Shown here piece by piece: positions 6,988-10,691 of a DNA stretch of 10,691 nt. The stretch is from Cyanobacteria bacterium UBA8156 (GTDB lineage: Bacteria; Cyanobacteriota; Cyanobacteriia; Pseudanabaenales; Pseudanabaenaceae): assembly GCA_003456125.1 (NCBI GenBank), contig DMPD01000326.1:1-10691 (forward strand), read 5' to 3'. Below the pieces are notes generated by a model. It saw only the letters and a list, made by a program, of their open reading frames with translations. It did no database searches and was not told the origin of the DNA. Each line of letters begins with the position of its first letter. The first letter of the stretch is position 1. Both the position numbers and the translations under genes were made by a program.

Positions 6988-8250
6988 TCAGGGGATTAAG
7001 GCCAAGTTCGAGGCGGTGGCCTGTGGCCGTGGCGACAACCGTGGGGGAGGCACCAGCAAACCCGCCAACAATCGCATAAAGAGGGGCTTGAACGGGAACA
7101 AACCCGCCCCCAGCATCCCCAGCCGGCGCAGCCAGGTGAGGGGCCAAATTTCGTTGGAAAACAGGCGATTGGCCAAGTGGGTCAGGGAAATCACGCCCAG
7201 ATTGTCCCACCACCGTCGCCGCTGGTAACGCCGCAATACCGCTGGGGCTCCCCAATCCTCACCGGCCGCAGCCGCCATCACAATGGTTTCCGCCAAAGCC
7301 GCCGCATCCCGCAGCCCCAGGTTTACCCCCTGTCCCGCCAAAGGATGGGTGGTGTGGGCTGCATCCCCCGCCAATACCAACCGAGGCCCAACATAGGAAT
7401 GGGCATGCCGCCAGCGCGGTGTATACCGACCCACTGCTGCTAAAGGTTGTTCGAGGGTGGCGGCAACGGCTTCGGCCCCCAGCTTGGCCCCGAAGCGGGC
7501 GGTCAAGGTGGAGCGCAGGGCTTCGCCCTCCAACGCCAACACGTCCGCCAGTTCGGCGTTTTTCACCGTCCACACCAAACAGGCCCGGTCTTTTCCCATG
7601 GGCAATACCGCAAAGGGCCCGCTGGGCTGAAACCGCTCGTGGGCGACGTTGCGATGGGGAACCCCCAACTGCACCGTGGCGACCAAACAGGTTTGGTCGT
7701 AAAATCGCTCGTCTACCCCGATCCCAGCCATTTGCCGCAACGGCGAGTGCCCCCCGTCCGCCGCGACCACCAACCGAGTCGCCAAAACCTGGGTGCCGGC
7801 TTCCTGCTGCAACGTCAACCGCGCTGCGGCTTCGCCGCCATCCCAACCCTGTACCTGCCCGCAGATCACCTCAATGTTGGGATACTGCTGCAGCGATCGC
7901 CACAGCTCCCGCAATGCCACGGCGTTTTCGACGATGTACCCCACCGCCTCACAGCCAATGTCCGTTCCCCGCAAATCTACCGTCCACGGAAAATCTCCGT
8001 CCGACATCCGTACCGTATGAATTGGGGTGGCCGAAGCGGCGGCGATCGCCTCCCATACCCCCACCGCCTGCCAAATCCGGCTTGAACCCAGGGCGATCGC
8101 ACTGGCCCGCCCATCGGCCCCAAACTCCCCTGCCACTAGCGCCGAGTTCGGCTCAATCAACGCCACCCGCAGATCGCTGCCCCCCAACGCACAGGCCAGG
8201 GTCGCTCCCACCAACCCGCCGCCGGCGATCGCCACGTCGTATGTGTGCAT
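6988..8250 (-). CDS. UbiH/COQ6-family FAD-dependent hydroxylase
   Basis: This 420-residue protein is a group A flavin monooxygenase that hydroxylates an aromatic ring using NAD(P)H and oxygen. All three family fingerprints are present: the FAD-binding G-x-G-x-x-G at residues 10-15 with ribose-binding E33, the A-A-D-G motif with D165, and the L-A-G-D-A-A-H-x-x-H-P-L-A-G-Q-G motif with D296. Length is normal for UbiH/UbiF/VisC/COQ6 proteins. The C-terminal tail (about 370-410) is hydrophobic with interspersed Arg and Lys, fitting peripheral membrane attachment near a lipid quinone substrate. Cyanobacteria make plastoquinone rather than ubiquinone, so the likely substrate is a plastoquinone precursor; I recall Synechocystis Slr1300 as the comparable protein. 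The exact reaction is inference. The ATG at 8250 has a good Shine-Dalgarno. The upstream glgP ends in a strong terminator, so this gene is probably transcribed alone. Confidence 0.94.
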   Translation of the reverse strand: MHTYDVAIAGGGLVGATLACALGGSDLRVALIEPNSALVAGEFGADGRASAIALGSSRIWQAVGVWEAIAAASATPIHTVRMSDGDFPWTVDLRGTDIGCEAVGYIVENAVALRELWRSLQQYPNIEVICGQVQGWDGGEAAARLTLQQEAGTQVLATRLVVAADGGHSPLRQMAGIGVDERFYDQTCLVATVQLGVPHRNVAHERFQPSGPFAVLPMGKDRACLVWTVKNAELADVLALEGEALRSTLTARFGAKLGAEAVAATLEQPLAAVGRYTPRWRHAHSYVGPRLVLAGDAAHTTHPLAGQGVNLGLRDAAALAETIVMAAAAGEDWGAPAVLRRYQRRRWWDNLGVISLTHLANRLFSNEIWPLTWLRRLGMLGAGLFPFKPLFMRLLAGLLVPPPRLSPRPQATASNLALIP

Positions 8251-8257
8251 GATTAAA

Positions 8258-8265
8258 CCCTTCTT
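8258..8265 (-). promoter_or_regulatory. Ribosome binding site of the UbiH-family gene
   Basis: Read on the minus strand, AAGAAGGG lies seven bases before the ATG at 8250. This supports the chosen start and is the clearest Shine-Dalgarno in the window. Confidence 0.7.
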
Positions 8266-8278
8266 AAGAAAACGAAAC

Positions 8279-8301
8279 GTATATCAATGAAACCTATGAT
8301 A
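8279..8301 (-). promoter_or_regulatory. Possible -10 elements upstream of the UbiH-family gene
   Basis: Two AT-rich hexamers stand out on the minus strand in an otherwise GC-rich gap: TATCAT (8296-8301) and TATACG (8279-8284), the latter preceded by TG-A in extended -10 style. The best -35 for TATCAT is TTGCCA at 8322-8327, but the 20-base spacing is too long to be convincing. One of them probably marks the transcription start; which one is not resolved. Confidence 0.25.
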
Positions 8302-8343
8302 GCTTGCCGCTTTGGCGTGTTTGGCAACACCTGGGTCTTGGGT

Positions 8344-8383
8344 GCCTGGGGCGAGCGGAACCGGCGCCACCCCAGGCGCTCGC
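8344..8383. other. Crossed inverted repeats (possible pseudoknot or alternating hairpins)
   Basis: GCCTGGGG (8344-8351) is the perfect complement of CCCCAGGC (8370-8377), an eight-pair stem. A second block, GCGAGCG (8351-8357), complements CGCTCGC (8377-8383). The order is A-B-A'-B', so the stems either cross as an H-type pseudoknot (second stem trimmed to about five pairs at 8352-8356 with 8378-8382) or exclude each other. Both strands can form it. On the minus strand it would lie about 95-135 bases upstream of the hydroxylase start codon. Pairing is certain; function is not. Confidence 0.45.
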
Positions 8384-8464
8384 GACTACCGGGCCCCCTT
8401 CCTGGCGATGGCGGGCTGACCTTGTGCCAGCCCCCCCCCACTTCTGCTCCCGTAGCGGGCAAGC

Positions 8465-8494
8465 CATGCCTGCCGATACCCAAAAGCAGGAATG
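8465..8494. repeat. Hairpin with one mismatch
   Basis: CATGCCTGC (8465-8473) pairs with GCAGGAATG (8486-8494) in a nine-position stem with one G-A mismatch, around a 12-base loop. No T-tract follows on either strand, so it is not a terminator. It may be part of a structured leader or small RNA. Confidence 0.35.
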
Positions 8495-8626
8495 CGGGTT
8501 GTGAACGGGATCGACTTTTCCTGCATGAACTTATGCTTGGATTTGGACTCTGTTTTTTCATCGCTGAGTTCTTATTTCTCCTGAGGCATTGCACAAGGGG
8601 CGATATCTGAGTACTGCCATGGGGTC

Positions 8627-8655
8627 ACAAAAAAGGGTTGCCGATGGCAACCCTT
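8627..8655 (-). terminator. Intrinsic terminator of glgP
   Basis: On the minus strand, AAGGGTTGCC (8655-8646), a three-base loop and GGCAACCCTT (8642-8633) form a perfect ten-pair stem, directly followed by a run of T (complement of the A-run at 8629-8634). It begins 25 bases after the glgP stop codon and has every feature of a rho-independent terminator. It should separate glgP transcription from the downstream hydroxylase gene. Confidence 0.93.
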
Positions 8656-8680
8656 GGTCATTTTGGCTCCTATGCTTTCT

Positions 8681-10691
8681 CTACACTTCGTGGATGCCAG
8701 CGCTGGTCTGAGTGTAGGAGTCCATTTGAATGGGCACCGGTTTCACATCCCAAATTTCATCACAGTACTGCTGAATCGTGCGATCGCTGGAGAATTTGCC
8801 CGATCGCGCCGTGTTTAAAATCGACATCTGTACCCACCGATCGCGATCGCGATAGGCGCGATCGACCTGCTGCTGGCAATCCAAGTAAGATTGAAAATCG
8901 GCAAACAGCATGTATTCGTCGCGGTACATCAGAGAATCCACCAACGGTCGGAACAAGTCGCTGTGGCCCCCCGAAAAATACCCCGAAGCCAACCGATCCA
9001 TGGCTTCTTTCAATTCCGCATTTCGCTCGTAGTAGTGCACCGGCTTGTAGTCGGATTTTTTGAGCGCCACTACTTCTTCGGTGGTCAGCCCAAACAAGAA
9101 AAAGTTTTCCGGGCCGACTTCTTCGCGGATTTCGATGTTGGCCCCATCCAAGGTGCCGATGGTCATGGCCCCGTTCATGGCAAACTTCATGTTGCCTGTC
9201 CCGGAAGCCTCTTTGCCCGCCGTCGAAATTTGCTCCGACAAGTCCGCCGCCGGATAAATCCGCTGCCCCAACGAAGCACTGAAGTTCGACAGAAACACAA
9301 TCTTGAGGCGATCGCGCACATCCGGATCGCGGTTGACCACATGGGCCACGTTGTTAATGGCCCGAATGATCAACTTCGCCATGTAGTACCCCGGTGCCGC
9401 TTTCCCGCCAAAAATCAGGGTGCGGGGCACCATGTCCAGGTTGGGATTGTGCTTGATCCGGTTGTACAAAGCGATCGCATGGAGCAGGGCCAAGTGTTGC
9501 CGCTTGTACTCGTGAATCCGCTTCACCTGGATATCAAACAACGAGTCGGGGTGCACCGTTTCCCCGTTGTGCACGGCAATGTATTCCGCCAAATCCCGCT
9601 TGTTGGCCTGCTTGATCGCCCGCCACCGCTCGCAAAAATCGCGATCGCCGAGAAATCCTTCCAACTGCCGCAGGTCTTCCATGTAGGTGAGCCAGCGGGT
9701 ACCGATTTTTTCGGAAATTAAGTCCGACAACCGGGGATTGCTCAACAACACCCAGCGCCGGGGAGTTACCCCGTTGGTCTTGTTCTGGAATTTGTTGGGG
9801 AACAGATGGAAAAAGTCCCGCAACACATCTTTTTGCAACAACTCCGTGTGCAGGGCTGCTACCCCATTCACGGCGTGGCTGCCCACCGTCGCCAAATGGG
9901 CCATCCGCACCTGTTTTTCATGCCCTTCCTCAACCAAAGACACCCGCCGCGGCAAGTCTTCGTCGTCGGCAAACCAGGTACGCACATCCGCCAAAAACCG
10001 TTGGTTGATTTCGTAGATGATTTCCAAGTGCCGGGGCAACAACCACGCAAACAAATCCACCGACCACTTTTCCAGGGCTTCCGGCAACAGCGTGTGGTTA
10101 GTGTAGGCAAAGGTCTGCTGCACAATGCGCCACGCCCGCTCCCACTCAAAGGCGTGCTCGTCCAACAACAACCGCATCAACTCGGCAATCCCGATCGCCG
10201 GATGGGTGTCGTTGAGCTGCACCGCCGCCTTATCCGCCAGATTCTCAAGGGATTTGTTCCGACTCAGGTGCCGCCGCAAAATGTCTTGCAGCGAACACGA
10301 GACAAAAAAGAACTGTTGTTCGAGCCGCAATTGCCGCCCTTGGGGAGTGTTGTCGTTGGGGTACAACACCTTCGAGATCGTCTCCGAGCGCATCTTGCTG
10401 GCCACCGCACCGTCGTAGTCGCCGGAATTGAAGGCTTGAAAATTAAAATCTTCGCCGGCTTCGGCCTTCCAGAGCCGCAGGGTGTTGACGGTGTTGGTGT
10501 CGTAGCCCGGCACCGGCGTATCGTAGGGAATGCCGATCACGGTGCGGTTGGGAATCCAACGGGTGCGGGGCTGTCCTTTGTCGTCGTTGTAAATCTCGGT
10601 GTGGCCGCCAAACTTCACTTCTACGGTCTCGTTGGGTCGACACACTTCCCAGGGATTGCCAAATTTCAACCACTTGTCGGGAATTTCCACC
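8681..10691 (-). CDS. glgP: Glycogen phosphorylase, C-terminal part (5' end outside window)
   Basis: The enzyme releases glucose-1-phosphate from the ends of glycogen chains, using pyridoxal phosphate, in the cytosol. The visible part is 669 residues ending in TAG at 8681-8683. Full-length bacterial enzymes are about 815-860 residues, so some 150-190 N-terminal residues lie beyond the right edge. The GTG at 10688-10690 is an internal Val: the text continues as in the family with [11 protein letters not shown]. Conserved marks include T-N-G-V-T-P-R-R-W near 9755-9781, K-R-I-H-E-Y-K-R-Q at 9497-9523 and the cofactor site G-T-G-N-M-K-F at 9182-9202, where the Lys at 9185-9187 should carry pyridoxal phosphate. 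All look intact. Bacterial GlgP lacks the animal phosphorylation control; no such site is visible. A strong terminator follows. Cyanobacteria often carry two copies; which one this is cannot be told here. Confidence 0.96.
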   Translation of the reverse strand, partial: VEIPDKWLKFGNPWEVCRPNETVEVKFGGHTEIYNDDKGQPRTRWIPNRTVIGIPYDTPVPGYDTNTVNTLRLWKAEAGEDFNFQAFNSGDYDGAVASKMRSETISKVLYPNDNTPQGRQLRLEQQFFFVSCSLQDILRRHLSRNKSLENLADKAAVQLNDTHPAIGIAELMRLLLDEHAFEWERAWRIVQQTFAYTNHTLLPEALEKWSVDLFAWLLPRHLEIIYEINQRFLADVRTWFADDEDLPRRVSLVEEGHEKQVRMAHLATVGSHAVNGVAALHTELLQKDVLRDFFHLFPNKFQNKTNGVTPRRWVLLSNPRLSDLISEKIGTRWLTYMEDLRQLEGFLGDRDFCERWRAIKQANKRDLAEYIAVHNGETVHPDSLFDIQVKRIHEYKRQHLALLHAIALYNRIKHNPNLDMVPRTLIFGGKAAPGYYMAKLIIRAINNVAHVVNRDPDVRDRLKIVFLSNFSASLGQRIYPAADLSEQISTAGKEASGTGNMKFAMNGAMTIGTLDGANIEIREEVGPENFFLFGLTTEEVVALKKSDYKPVHYYERNAELKEAMDRLASGYFSGGHSDLFRPLVDSLMYRDEYMLFADFQSYLDCQQQVDRAYRDRDRWVQMSILNTARSGKFSSDRTIQQYCDEIWDVKPVPIQMDSYTQTSAGIHEV

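Larger units (their letters stand above)
8302..8626. other. Gene-free gap with several inverted repeats
   Basis: Between the hydroxylase leader and the glgP terminator I find no convincing gene. Open frames of about 110 codons exist on both strands (8287-8610 plus, 8253-8594 minus), but they have odd composition, no family resemblance and no well-placed ribosome site. The stretch holds the crossed inverted repeats at 8344-8383, a hairpin at 8465-8494, a short CCCG-TAG-CGGG hairpin near 8449-8459 and a run of nine C at 8431-8439. No tRNA, tmRNA or RNase P signature is apparent. It could be a long structured 5' leader, a small RNA gene, or decayed sequence. Confidence 0.5.
368..9648. repeat. 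HIP1 palindromes (GCGATCGC), dispersed
   Basis: I count about 27 exact copies by eye, for example at 368, 448, 602, 691, 868, 1043, 2273, 2960, 4200, 6743, 7894, 8226, 8843, 9308 and 9641. They lie mostly within coding sequence on both strands. This octamer is strongly over-represented in many cyanobacterial genomes and is the main taxonomic clue here. There is none in positions 1-322. Confidence 0.93.

Noticed and set aside
8253..8594. 113-codon minus-strand open frame in the gap before the hydroxylase gene
   Set aside because: Composition unlike a protein and no family resemblance. From the first start codon no ribosome site is seen, and an internal ATG at about 8563 has an AGGAG too far away (about 16 bases).
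8287..8610. 107-codon plus-strand open frame in the same gap
   Set aside because: Crosses the inverted repeats, has no Shine-Dalgarno and no conserved motif. The hydrophobic tail alone is not enough to call a gene.
8820..8865. Dense overlapping CGATCG repeats, considered as a regulatory array
   Set aside because: They encode the in-frame R-D-R-D-R stretch of glycogen phosphorylase, so coding plus the general HIP1 excess explains them.
1..10691. CRISPR array, prompted by the csx3 gene
   Set aside because: No regularly spaced direct repeats of 24-40 bases were seen in either gap; the repeated octamers are dispersed HIP1 sites.

Overview
The window is a piece of a GC-rich cyanobacterial chromosome. 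The clearest sign is the cyanobacterial palindrome HIP1 (GCGATCGC), which I count by hand about 27 times between positions 368 and 9648, roughly one per 400 bases, inside genes on both strands. The gene content agrees: a UbiH-type flavin hydroxylase of the kind cyanobacteria use for quinone synthesis, a glycogen phosphorylase, and a Csx3-NTPase fusion of a form I recall from cyanobacteria.

Layout, left to right. (1) Positions 2-322 hold the C-terminal end of an AT-rich gene (about 41% GC, no HIP1 site) with an HEPN-type RNase motif; it looks like accessory or defence DNA. (2) Positions 421-5994 encode a very large lipoprotein of the bacterial alpha-2-macroglobulin family. It keeps the fold landmarks but has lost the thioester: the Cys and Gln of the C-x-E-Q motif are Phe and Thr. 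(3) Positions 6062-6970 encode a two-domain protein: an N-terminal Csx3/Crn3 domain (CRISPR ring nuclease that degrades cyclic tetra-adenylate) and a C-terminal P-loop NTPase. No cas gene or CRISPR array lies in the window. (4) On the minus strand, convergent with csx3 and only 17 bases away, positions 6988-8250 encode the FAD-dependent UbiH/COQ6-family hydroxylase. (5) Positions 8251-8680 are a 430-base gap without a convincing gene. It holds the leader of the hydroxylase gene, several GC-rich inverted repeats (one pair arranged like a pseudoknot) and a strong intrinsic terminator. (6) Positions 8681-10691, minus strand, encode the C-terminal 669 residues of glycogen phosphorylase, which runs off the right edge.

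The right half is metabolic and ordinary (quinone hydroxylation, glycogen breakdown), each gene apparently its own transcription unit. The left half is more accessory in character: HEPN remnant, periplasm-facing macroglobulin and Csx3-NTPase on one strand. The most notable object is the Csx3-NTPase fusion sitting away from any visible type III CRISPR locus, next to a thioester-less macroglobulin and 5.7 kb from an HEPN protein. Whether these three genes act together cannot be decided from the sequence.
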